From Eretmocerus hayati (taxonomy: Eukaryota; Arthropoda; Insecta; Hymenoptera; Aphelinidae): 64,000 nucleotides of DNA. The stretch covers positions 86,398,907-86,462,906 of the forward strand of contig CM056744.1 of NCBI GenBank assembly GCA_029851415.1, in the 5' to 3' direction. The notes beneath the pieces were generated by a model. The model had not been told where the DNA came from. It was given only the letters and a program-made list of their open reading frames with translations, and searched no databases. Positions 35,259 through 46,500 of this stretch are shown piece after piece; within the stretch, counting starts at the first letter, position 1, and each line of letters begins with the position of its first letter. Made by a program: the position numbers and the translations under genes.

Positions 35259-37183
35259 AATTGAGGGGGTGGGTGGAAAAAGAGCGTGACCACCATTATG
35301 CCCTTTTTCCGGACATCGCTTTTTTGAGCCCCTATAACAAGATCTACCACCCCCCGAAATCCGTTTTTCATGAGACCCCAAAAACCATCTGGCAGATAAA
35401 AGGGCGTAACCCTCATTACGCCCTTTTATCTGCACGATAAAAGGGCGTAAGTGCAATGATAGAATGTTAAAAGGGCGTAACTGCTACGATAAGATGTTAA
35501 AAGGGCGTAACTGCTGTGTTATCATTTCAGAAGCAGGGTTTCCTTTTTCGCTCAGCCCAACAGGATTTGGGGGGCTTAAGTAACTGACTGGAAAGATTTA
35601 AAAGGGCGTAATTACTCTGTAACAGGGCGTAAGTGAAGGTGGATCTGGAAAAAGGGTTCGATTACCGAGGAAAAAATTTTATAAAAATTCTCCAGAGCCT
35701 GGAAACGCTTTTCCACCTGATAAAACGATGAAAACATGTTGTTTTACCTTCAAAGTGAGTGTTTTTACCCTTCCCTAGTGGAAAAAATTGCTCGTCATTC
35801 TCACACGACTGATGTAAGCGTTTCATGTCCATAGAACCGTGGAGCATGAATCGAACCACCCCTTAGCAATCAGACAACTTTCAAAACATACCCAGGGACA
35901 CTCTCAGGAAATTTGGAAACGATTGGACTTGATCGCGACATTTAATTCCACTTTTTGTGAAGGAGAAAGGCCGAAATTTGATCCTGTATTCGGAAAAAGG
36001 GCGTAATTGCATTTTCTGAAATTGCTGAAGATAGCTCAATATCAAATTACATCCCCCGGCTCGGGTTGGGCTATTTCGAGAATGTTATTTTTTCCGAATG
36101 AGTCAGGTCAACTCGTCCAATTATGTCTGTAGCGGTTTTTATCAAGTTTTTATTGATTTTCTCAAAAATGACCGTTTTGCAATCACGCCCTTTTTCCGGA
36201 CATCACTTTTTTTGAGCCCCTATACCAAGGTCTACCACCCCCCGAAATCCGTTTTTCGTGAGACCCCAAAAACCGTCTGGCAGATAAAAGGGCGTAAGTG
36301 CGATGATAGAATGTTGAAAGGGCGTAACTGTTATGATAAGATGTTAAAAGGCCGTAACTGCTGTGTTATTATCTCAAAAGCAGGGCTTAATTTTTTGCTC
36401 AGCCCAACAGGATTTGGAAAAAGGACTTAAGTACCTGACTGAAAAGATTCAAAAGGGCGTAATTACTCTGTAACAGGGCGTAAATGAGGGCGGATCTGGA
36501 AGAAGGGCCTAATTACCGAGGAAAAATTTTATAAACATTCTCCAGAGCCTGGAAACGCTTTTCCACTCAATATAACGATGAAAACATATTGTTCCGCCTT
36601 CAAATGAAGTGTTTTCACCCTTCCGTAGTGAAAAAAATTTCCCGTCATTTTCACACGACTGATGGGAGCTTTTCGTGTCCAGAGAACCGTGGAGCATGAA
36701 TCGAACCACCCCCTAGCAATCAGATATCTCCCAAAACATGCCCAGGAACACTCTCAGAGGATTTGGAGACGATTGGACTTGATCGCGAGATTTTTATCAA
36801 ATTTTTCCTCGGTAATTAGGGCCTTTTTCCAGATCCGTCCTCACTTACGCCCTGTTACAGAGTAATTACGCCCTTTTAAATTTTTTCAGTCAGGTACTTA
36901 AGCCCTTTTTCCAAATCCTGTTGGGCTGAGCAAAAAATTAAGCCCTGCTTTTGAAATGTTATCACAGCAGTTACGCCCTTTTAACATCTTATCATAGCAG
37001 TTACGCCATTTCAACATTCTACCATCGCACTTACGCCCTTTTATCTACCAGACGTTTTTCTCGGGTCTTGCAGAAAACGGATTTCGGGGGGTGGTAGACC
37101 TTGGTATAGGGGCTCAAAAAAAGCCATGTCCGGAAAAAGGGCATGATGGCGGTTACGCCCTTTTTCCGCTCGCTCCCTCAATT
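35259..37183. mobile_element. Composite foldback packed with GGGCGTAA motifs
   Basis: The ends are inverted (AATTGAGGG, then GGAAAAAGAGCGTGACCACC on the left; CTCAATT at the right border, complement GGAAAAAGGGCGTAACCGCC). A first direct copy (about 35290-35945) is repeated at about 36175-36795. The first half then recurs inverted at about 36795-37165. The word AAAAGGGCGTAA or its complement TTACGCCCTTTT is scattered through all parts, often followed by CTGCT or TTACTCTG. No coding frame belongs to a known transposase. Confidence 0.75.
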
Positions 37184-38106
37184 TTGAAATGAGAAAGATT
37201 CTTCTTCCGTACTGTATCAATAAAAACTCATCATGAGTAGCAGAAAGTTTAGATGACTGAAAAGATCTGAGCCTAATCAGAATTTTGCATTGGAAAGTTA
37301 AAGGCCTATTTTCATCTCGAAATTTCTGAAACCATCTAGATATGACATGAGGCGAATCGTTTCCACCCATTGTCAAATCCCATCATCCGGTAATCCCATC
37401 ATAATCAACATAGCAATAGGAAGCGTAGCGCACTAACAATACAAGCGAGTAACGAGGACGAGTAACCGCAGCAAATTACGAACAATATGCAAACAGGCTA
37501 ATTGCGAGCGCGACACACACACACACACACAAATCAAGTAACATCGTGCCCCGTTGCTGAAACGATCATTGACGCATCGATGCGAGGCAAGGTTTATGCG
37601 ATTAGTCGATAATGGCGCTCAACTCACGAAACTATTCCAACATCCTAGAGACCTCCTACTAAACCATATAATCACTCATCTCAACACCTTTCTCAATCGT
37701 CCCCATGCAAACTCCCAAGTCGAATCATCTCAAAAGCAAATCTATCGGAAGTTAACGTTAGCCCAGTCCTTCCATATCGAACGCTCGTACTTCGATCATT
37801 ATTAGGTATACACATATCTACAGACTTTACCGTACCGTAACGTTAGATTGAAATATGACAGGAAGCACAGCAATACGAATTCAGGAATGTCTATGTAGAT
37901 ATAGTTGACAAAGATGAGAGGGACCAAAATCGGATATACGAGCTAAACTCGAAGCTATATTCCGTTACGCTGAGCTGAGCAATGTTACAGACATATATAG
38001 CTAGTTGAAAACCGTATCACAAATTGGCCCTCTCTACATACATAGAGATATTGGAGAATCATAGTTCAGCCTTTACTCTTGAAGTGGCTATATACTATGT
38101 ATAACG
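37184..38106. other. Non-coding with (AC)n microsatellite
   Basis: A CA dinucleotide run occupies about 37511-37531. Otherwise nothing recognised. Confidence 0.5.
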
Positions 38107-38325
38107 ATGCCAATTGCTACGGACGAACTGGGCGACGGAATACATAAACGAGAGATGAATATGGGACGATTTTGCTGTAGATATCGAGCCTCCGACGACG
38201 ACGACGATGACGACGACGTTGAAGAGCTTGCAACGCTAGCGTTACGTCGTGTGGCTGCACAAAGACGAGCTTTTGAAGTATCAGGGGATGGAGAACGTTA
38301 TGGTAACCTCGGGCCATATGTGTGA
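38107..38325 (+). other. Unassigned open frame with Asp tract (possible exon)
   Basis: A 72-aa frame with eight consecutive Asp encoded by a (GAC)n-like tract at 38197-38217. It is followed by VEELATLALRRVAAQRRAFE, a plausible amphipathic helix after an acidic run. A GT-containing donor-like site (GGTAACC) lies at about 38300. There is no family recognition and no partner exon. It may equally be a microsatellite with chance flanks. Confidence 0.2.
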
Positions 38326-38486
38326 GAGTGTGCGCACAGAGGGTTCGCGATCTCAGTAGATTGGCATAATGATACTTCGTTAAAGTTATGCTATGGTGAG
38401 ATTTTCTATGTACTGGTATTCTCTCAAGAGTTGTTTCCTCAGTCCTAGAGGAGCAGTTTATGCATGAGAAATTATGAGCTTTTAAC

Positions 38487-39425
38487 TAAGATGAGTGTAC
38501 TCAACATGGCCCCCATCTAGCCAGAAGTTTAGGCTCACTTCAATATTTTTCAACGCTCATCAACTCATTTTTAGGCTCGTGTCAAGCCCTTCAAAATGAG
38601 CTGAAGCACGTCCAATTTTGGCCAACTGTTATTAAACTCCCTTCATTTTCTCAAGAGGCATTATCTGAGGAATTTGCGGAAAAGTTGTACCCATCTTGAC
38701 ACATCCTCTGAAGTTATGCAAATCGGCAAAAATGTACACAGATTGATTTTTTCTCGCATTTTTATCTCCTTGAACCTACATTTGGAGTTTTTTTCATCGG
38801 TCTTACCTACTATTTCATCATTCTCACCCAAAAATGCCGCTTTCAAACGCGGTTTTGGAGTTTTAATGATGGAAAATCATGATTGCCCTGTACTCGCAAG
38901 CTCATTCGGTCACGCAGAACTTATTTTCTTCGCTTCGCTCGGGGAATAAACTCTGCCCTAGCGCCCGAACTGATAGTACGCGCCCAGGGCAATCATGTAC
39001 CATTTCCGTCCAAATTTGACGTTATAAATATGTTCTGACTTGTGAAAAGAGTCATATTGCACGCCTTTTTGAGATAACCATATCAGGGCATGTTATGTAC
39101 ACTCTGATGTTGGCCTCTAAATGTTTGCAAACAATCTCTATATTTTGCTCAAGAAATCGGTCCAAATCTGAGTGTTGCAACTCTTAAGAAGGATTTTGAA
39201 GGTCTTAAAAGGAGGTTCGGAATGCGCTAAAATATGTCAAGATTGGTCGAACCAAAAAATGTTTGGCATCGGCTCACCAACCTCATTCCCTTGGTGATTC
39301 CTCATTCTTAGCTGTGCAGAAGCGAAAAATACGAAGCTCACTTTAAATTTTCCAGGAGACGCAGAGAATGTTTGGGGTCGGACCAAACCGTCAATTCTCG
39401 CATACTTCAACATAAAAAACTATCT
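38487..39425. mobile_element. GTGTACCC MITE, diverged copy, 3' truncated
   Basis: It starts TA-AGATGAGTGTACTCAAC and aligns along its length with the element at 6472-7310 (shared blocks CACGTCCAATTTT, GAGATAACCATAT, AAAATATGTCAAGATTGGTCGA-like). Its right inverted end is missing, where the sequence meets the region before 39502. It is interrupted by a nested repeat at 38811-38999. Confidence 0.65.
38811..38999 (+). mobile_element. GAGCGAAGCGAG-type MITE, copy 2, nested
   Basis: It lies inside the 38487-39425 element, flanked by TA on both sides. It has the same internal words as copy 1 (AAAAATGCCGCTTTCAAACG, TTCGCTTCGCTCGG, GCGCCCAGGGCAATCATG). The related element at 6472-7310 lacks it, which fixes its borders. 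Confidence 0.75.
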
Positions 39426-39501
39426 TTATACGTCCATACGTAGAAACAGCGTGCTCGCTACGCGAGGAGGCCTGGAAACAAGCTGTTTCTGCGCACAGAC
39501 G

Positions 39502-41447
39502 TACACTGAGAAAATTATTTGCCAGAATTGAATAAATATATTTAATCGTAAATGCCTTGTGTAGATTGAAAAAATATTTGTTCTCAGTGAATACAAGATT
39601 CTTTTTTCAGATAAATATCTATTCACTGGTGATTTTGTGATCTATTCACTCATGAATTAGGCCACAATGAATAAATTGTATTCGATTCGAATACATATTT
39701 ATTCATAAGTTGTACATTCAGTAAAAGCTGATAATAGAACCAAATAATCGAGTTTATTCAAAACAAATATATATAATTGAGTAATAATATGCGACCAAAT
39801 GATAATTTATTTTATAAACTCGAATTTATATGTGTTCAATTAGCCAGGACCTCATAAAACACAATTGCACCCATGGGTTTGAATGAATATTTATTTCAAG
39901 TCACGAATGGTCTGTTCAATTTGAATGAATAAGTTAACGTTCTCATTAAACAGATATTACAATTGTGAAGACACGATCGTCATCAATTTCAACAAAGATT
40001 CATTGAAAACAGGTAAGTATCACTTATTTCGAGTGACGTATTTGTTCAGAATAATCAAATCAAGTTTCTCAAGGAATATAATTTCGAAGGTTAGGAATGA
40101 TCTCGGATTGAACAAATATTTAATCAGCTCCAAAAATTGTTTGCCAAGACTGTTGAGGTGAGTTTAAATTCTGTTATAGGATAGTTCCTCGTTTCGAATC
40201 TTTAAGTTTAATCAAATCAAGCTTGGTCCGAATGAACAAACTATATTCAATATGGATAAATATTTGTCCGTTTGGAAATAGCCGATGAGAACTGATAATC
40301 GAGCCTGACGATCAAGCTTATTCGGAACAATCACTTCCATCCATCATATCCCTTGATTTAAAAACCTTGGCGTTGCTAAGTCCAGGATCTTTGTAACTCT
40401 GTGCTTGAATAATGGTTTGATATCACGTATACAAAGAATATATTAGAATCAAAATCTGAGGTACCGAAATTGAGATAATATCCATTAAACTTGAAAGATG
40501 AGACAATGAGTATGATTTTTAGAATGCGCCACTTTGGTGGATCAATTTATTGAGAATTGTTCATTTCAAATAATTGTTTGATAATTGCGAATAAGCTAAT
40601 GGACGATTTTCATGAGATATTTATTTAGAAAGTTCAAATGTGATTACGACCGATTTCCGCTCATAGATGGCGCTTGGAATATTAATCGCCTCAAAATCAG
40701 CTTTTTTAAACTGAATTATCGGCTTATAATAAGAATTTCTCGTGTAAATCGATGAATTTGATATCCTCCTAAGCGGAAGATATGACTCTTTAGTCTATGA
40801 TGTCAACTGAACGTATATCTTCATTCCTAAATCGGGTAACAACACGTTGATTGATTCCTCGCAAGCGGCTAAGAAGGGCCTCGGTTGATATATAAGGCTC
40901 CAAAGCATCTCATGGAACATAGCGAATATGAGTGCGAAGCGATAATGTATTAGTGAAGTGATATGTATATTAGCGAATAGTTAAGATATAAGATCCTCTA
41001 CAGTATTATGATACGAGTTTAAGTGATATAGATTAATAAGAAATGAAACTAACAATTACTGACAAAGAAGCGTGTCTGAATAAATATTTATACAAACCAG
41101 ATAAGCCGCAATTGTGCTATACTTTTGCTATTTTTTGGAAATTATTATTCCAGACTTGAAACTGATTTTTGATTTTTATTGAATATCTACCTGGCTCAAA
41201 GTAATATTTATCAAACTTGAATAATATTTCTTCAATGACATTCACAGTATCGTTCACATTAATGGCCCGTGTATGAGCATCTTTTCATTTTGATCAAATG
41301 TACGCTCAGAATGCAAAAATATTCATCCATTCTGATAAAATACGTTTATCCATTCTAGAAAAATAACAGTAAAGGATAATATACATGCGCGTGTATTCAA
41401 TCTGAATATATTTTTTTTCAGAATGGCCAAATAATTTTCTCAGTGTA
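39502..41447. mobile_element. AT-rich TIR element with TACACTGAGAAAA ends
   Basis: Left terminus TACACTGAGAAAATTATTTG is exactly inverted at the right (complement at 41428-41447). Similarity continues loosely for about 20 more bases (CAGAATTGAATAAATAT-like). TA at both borders may be the target duplication. The 1.9-kb interior is very AT-rich with recurrent GAATAAATATTTAT words. No transposase frame recognised. Confidence 0.65.
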
Positions 41448-41458
41448 TAAAACTGCAT

Positions 41459-41570
41459 ACGCGTCTCGTGCGGAAACATTTTTCCTTCGGGAAAACCAAG
41501 CTGGACGGTGCCATTGCCCACGTCCAGCTTGGTTTCCCGAAGGAAAAAATGTTTCCAGCACTCGACGCGT
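41459..41570. repeat. Hairpin with 36-bp arms
   Basis: Left arm 41472-41507 (GGAAACATTTTTCCTTCGGG and on to CTGGACG) pairs with 41521-41556 around a 13-nt loop, with one or two mismatches. Outer flanks ACGCGTCTCGTGC and GCACTCGACGCGT extend the stem imperfectly. A short foldback element or a transcribed hairpin. Confidence 0.75.
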
Positions 41571-43180
41571 AACGTACTAAAATGCATTCGACTGACAGCT
41601 CGAGTCACTCTAGTTCGACTGAATTTTAGGGCGACTCTATCGAACTCGACTGAATTCAGCTCTCTGGATAATTTGACTGGTGAGAATGAGTCAAATGTCG
41701 ACTAAATTGGCATCAGCCTACGTTCGAGTGAGCTTACATAATCATTATGACCAAATGTTGAGGACGAGTTATAGCGGTCTATCAATAACTCTGGATCAAT
41801 ACAGATATTATAAGATCTGGATGAATCTTGTGAATCATTTGTCCGGCACATTTTCAATATTTCTATAGATAATACACGCATCACTTGGCGCATGAGGCTA
41901 CAACGGCTTTGGCATCAAATAAGGAGGAAGTACTGACATCTTACAAACAAATTTGTGAATATTTCTGTGTAGAAAAATCTTAATGCCATAATTGAAGGGC
42001 CTTTTAGTCCTGAAACCTACTTCCTCTTTAAGAAACTGGATGAGCTCTATTTGAGTTGTGCGTTCCAACGAGCTCAGTAGATGAGTGGCCAGGACACCAG
42101 CCTTCTAACCTGGCGATTCAGGGTACCCACACAAGATGAAATGAAACTGATTTCTTCTGGTTCGTTCTCAGTCGTATGTAAGATTCGATTCGATAAGGTT
42201 GTAAATTACCGCTCACAAGCATCATTAAATTCTCAGGGATTCTACTAATTTTTGAAAAAAACGTTAGTCGAAGCTCGACAAAAGAGAGCCAGTTGAGACG
42301 GAGTAGACGAAACCGCAGTCTAGATTTCGAATAGAAAATCCATCGAAATCGACTGAATTTTTCCATCTGGAGGAATTCAGAGAGAACGCAAAAAATTGTG
42401 AGGTGGTCAGTGAGTATCCATTCCCAGGATTCAAAAATGAAGGCAAGTTGGGCACACTTGCCGAATGAAATGAGAACAGAGATTTGACGATGGACAGCGC
42501 GAATTTTGTTCATCGAGCTAACGATTGGCATCTTTTGGCATCTGCTATGTCTGAGTTGGATCTATTTCTCAATATGATTAAAGAGGGGGTATAAATTAGA
42601 CTGTCTGTCAAATTTGGACATCACATGGTCTTCCGCGATCTCGATCATCATCAAAACTAACTGAACAAAAAAGCCATGAATAATTACATTGCAATTTTTT
42701 AGGCCAACTCGTTAAAAAGTCTGCGTGAAACTAGTCGATCAATAGCTATACAATAAATCAAAACGGCGATCATTATCAAAAATAGCGAGTACATTAATTA
42801 CCTGATCGCATGCTTGGGAAACATTTGTCTGAAAAATCATCACTCCTGGATGGATAAGACTAATAAAGCTTGATTCTCATTATAGACGCCTTTGTTTGAT
42901 ATTGGAGCTACTAGTTTATGTATTACCTATTCCCACCGTTCGCATGCCACGAACTAATTCATTTTTTTCGAAGAACTGGATAGGTTTACAATGAATTGTC
43001 ATAAGTCCATCGAATCTAGCACCTATTTCAGATTTTCCCATGAAGAATTGTCGATGGTAGAACTTCTCTGAATGTACCATCTAAATGTACCATAAACCCA
43101 ACATCTTAATTTCACGAGGCTTAATTACGTAATGGATTCAAATCATGATAATTGTGACAGATGGTGTTCACGAATCAAGT
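41571..43180. other. Non-coding upstream region of Kazal gene A
   Basis: Includes a 137-aa minus frame (42118-42531) of no recognisable family. Nothing else identified. Confidence 0.35.
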
Positions 43181-43395
43181 CAAGTCAAAGCTCTAAATAA
43201 TGAGATGTCAGATCAAGTATAAGGAAAAAATTTGTTTACTGAAATATGTGTAAATCATCACTAGTTCTCCTCAATTCTCGCGAATAACTTTTTCAAGACG
43301 GTAAAACATTTTTTCCTGGTAGCATTTTGATTACTCACATTTTGTGGGTAATCATAATCAGTAAGGGTACACAAAATGATCAAAATTGACTCTCT

Positions 43396-43403
43396 TATAT
43401 AAA
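43396..43403 (+). promoter_or_regulatory. TATA box of Kazal gene A
   Basis: TATATAAA lies 27 bp before a TCAGA initiator-like word (A at 43423) and about 105 bp before the start codon. The surrounding 43180-43560 segment aligns with 54715-55100 upstream of gene B (shared CAAAGCTCT, GGAAAAAATTT and CTCTCTTA words), where the box has degenerated to TTACTTAAAT. Gene A may therefore have the stronger core promoter. Confidence 0.65.
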
Positions 43404-43507
43404 TTGAGTAACATTGCGAATCAGAACCAGTTTGCAATAGCAACCCGACAGCGAAGAGCCATCGTCGTTATTTTGAGCGATTGGAATTGAATTAGCCTTG
43501 ATTCACG

Positions 43508-46500
43508 ATGGCGAAAATTCACCGATTGTTGTTTCTAGCCTGTAAGTCTATTTCTGTACTTAATATGATCACTTGACTAGCTGCAGGGAGTTATTCTCAA
43601 GAGCCGGAATTTTCGTTATTTTATCTTCCAATTTCAACTTCTGTTCGTACTGACACGTCGCCTCAGAGTCCGACCGTTGGTCTCAAAATGTTTGCATGGA
43701 ATTGCCTCCCCCTCCCCTCCCCGGCCCCAACCACCCCCCAAAATTTTTTTCTGAATCCACTCTTGGCCTGACGCGTCGCACAGTGGGGCTAAAAATCGAT
43801 TTCGGGATAAGATTCAGCGCCACGTGGATCTTCAACCGATCGAGACAGTTCAAACGGGACTCTTTTCGTTATGCGCCACTCCACAAGATACCTCCCCGGA
43901 AATTTTGATTTGGGGAGCTGCGGAGTCACAGAATCGTGTTGGTCGACCAACCAGGAATCGTCTAAAATCCAATCTTCTCTATCCTGGTGGCATTGTACGA
44001 TTTTTTGGTTGGGCCCAAAATACGTGTTTTTGGTCCCACTTGATGAGAAAAATACTCTCATTATTGCAGAACTCCGGTAACCTAGCTTTAAATCAGGATT
44101 CTAGGCTCAACTACCTTGGTGTTCAACCCCAATCATCAAAAATCGATTCTCTTCGATCCTGTTGGCAATGTACGGGCTCAAATAATAAGTAAGAGATACA
44201 CAATAGTATATTGATTACTCCCCTTGTCACAGGAATGCGTATGCTTGATCCAAGGACTTCAGAACCCTGCAATATCTTCCCCACTTACTCAGTATTCGAA
44301 TATCCTCGATATCGACGACCTCTCGGAGTATACGTCGATGTATCCTCACAAAATGTTCATCCGAGGTGTCAATTTCCACCTCGAATGCTCTTCGAACACT
44401 CACACCTGGATTTGAGAACGATTGCACCAAAATAGTATTTTTCGATTCGAGGGTGGGAAGTTTGGTTTTGCTTTTCGAGTGATTGTTTTCGGCCCGAGCC
44501 CTGGCGAGGGTCGAAATTAGCACGAGTAAAGCAAAAAAACTTTACGCCCGAGTATCGAAATACGTTTTTCGATCGACTGGGCGTAAAGTAAACGAAAACT
44601 ACCGTGCGTAAAGCAGTGCTTTACGCACAGTCGATCGAAAAGAAACTTTTTATCACTCGTCAGTACAAGCTGATACTTTTTGCTTTTCTTCTTGATCGCC
44701 CTACAACACGATCCTGTGCCTCCAGACCTCCCCGAGAAATTCTCCGGGAAGATATCTTGTAGAGTGGAAAAAAAAAATCCCGTTTGAACTGTTTCGATCG
44801 ATTGAGAATTCGCGTGGCGCTGAATGTTGTCCCGAAATCGGTCTCCAGCCACAATGTGGAGTCTCCAACGGGGCTCTCTAGCTTCTGGGTCACTCACGAA
44901 TTGTACTTAGTTGATGAAATCTTACAAATTTTGGTAGTTTTACGCCTATTCGATCAATGCTAATAGGATCTAATGAAAGTTGTCGCAAATTTTTCAAGAG
45001 TAATTCTCTATTCAGTCAAAGAAAACTTGACTGGAAGACATTTTCGTGACCAAAAAGTACAACTCAAAGGTGGTCCGCCATCGGTTTGATTACTCATCTT
45101 TTACAAAATTCTAATTCCCAGAGGATTGTGGCAAATTGTTTCTATTGAGTTCAGAACAAAATGAGCTTTGTCGTGTCGCAGTTGATTGTTCGCTACGCGA
45201 AGGATGGAGAACTGATGAGACCTTGTTGAGTGCGTCAACCAAGACTGTGAAAAAAGTATCTGAATTCCTATCATTAATTTACATAACCATGCTAATTGAA
45301 AGAAGGGAAGAAGTCTCCTAGCACTAACTAGTTGTCTTGTCAATGATTTACAGAGTATCTTACACCCCAATGAGTGAATCAGTCAAACTCTTCCAAATCC
45401 GTATGGCCATTTTATGGTATTTTATGGTAAACCCGTATGGTTATTTTGATCCCGCGTCGTCAATGGTGATAGATACATTTTGGCAATCCCACAGATTTTA
45501 AATAGTGAGGATTAGAGGATTCTTTCACCCTAGTGACGTATTTGCCTCATTCCATACTAATTGACGTAACTGACGAATCATTCCATATATATTGATCCAT
45601 CAGTAAAAACTGATCTCAAATCGACCTACTGATCTTATCTTCTCCACTACCTGACTTTGATTGTCATGTGTTCAAGAGAGTCCGAAAGTGAATTGGCTTC
45701 GAATGGATTATAATCTCGCAAAATAGTCCTGATAAAATATGCTTAATTCGGCAGCCACTCCAATATTTTACTTCAGGTGCCTAAGTTCCGCTGTACGCTC
45801 GCGGTTCAAACGTGATTCTGACAACTCACATCATATGACAAATAGATATCGTGTAACACCATCTATATCACATTTTTATATCGTCGTGACATCTCAAACA
45901 ATATACCGGGACAATTTTGTACAACAACCTCCGATTCATAATAAGTATTGAAACATCCAGTGCCACGATACGTTGATGAGCTTGTAAATTGTTCGCGGCA
46001 AAACATTGTTCGATGAGTATCCACTCGAAAATCCTCTCATAGGCTCCTAATTTACGTTTTTTTTTTTTTTTCATCCGTTTGCCTATCCCGGCCTACTGCT
46101 GGGATGTGGCCGGCCTAATTTACGTTGCGCGTCTGAGGAGACTACTTTTCTTCACCATCGGCTTCGAGACCGTTTCTCTACTTCAATATTTGCTCATAGA
46201 CATAATTATATGAGTTTGAGGAGTACCGCGCAAAACAGACCTACGAAGAAAGGTCATATCTCGGATTCCTTTCATAGCACAGTCATTCGATTTCATGGAA
46301 CAAAATATGATTGTTCCACCACTCATAGGGCCACATGAAAATTTTCCAGGTATCTCAAACAAATTTTACTTGATCCTCTCGAATTAGTTCTGACTTAAAA
46401 GTGTGGGTATCTTTTTCCTTCGGATCCGATGCCAGATATAGAGATGCGATTCGCATCATTCAAAAGGTATCAACAAAAACTTTTTGAAATCGGTTTTGGA

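Noticed and set aside
42118..42531. 137-aa minus frame
   Set aside because: No recognisable motif, signal peptide or splice context.
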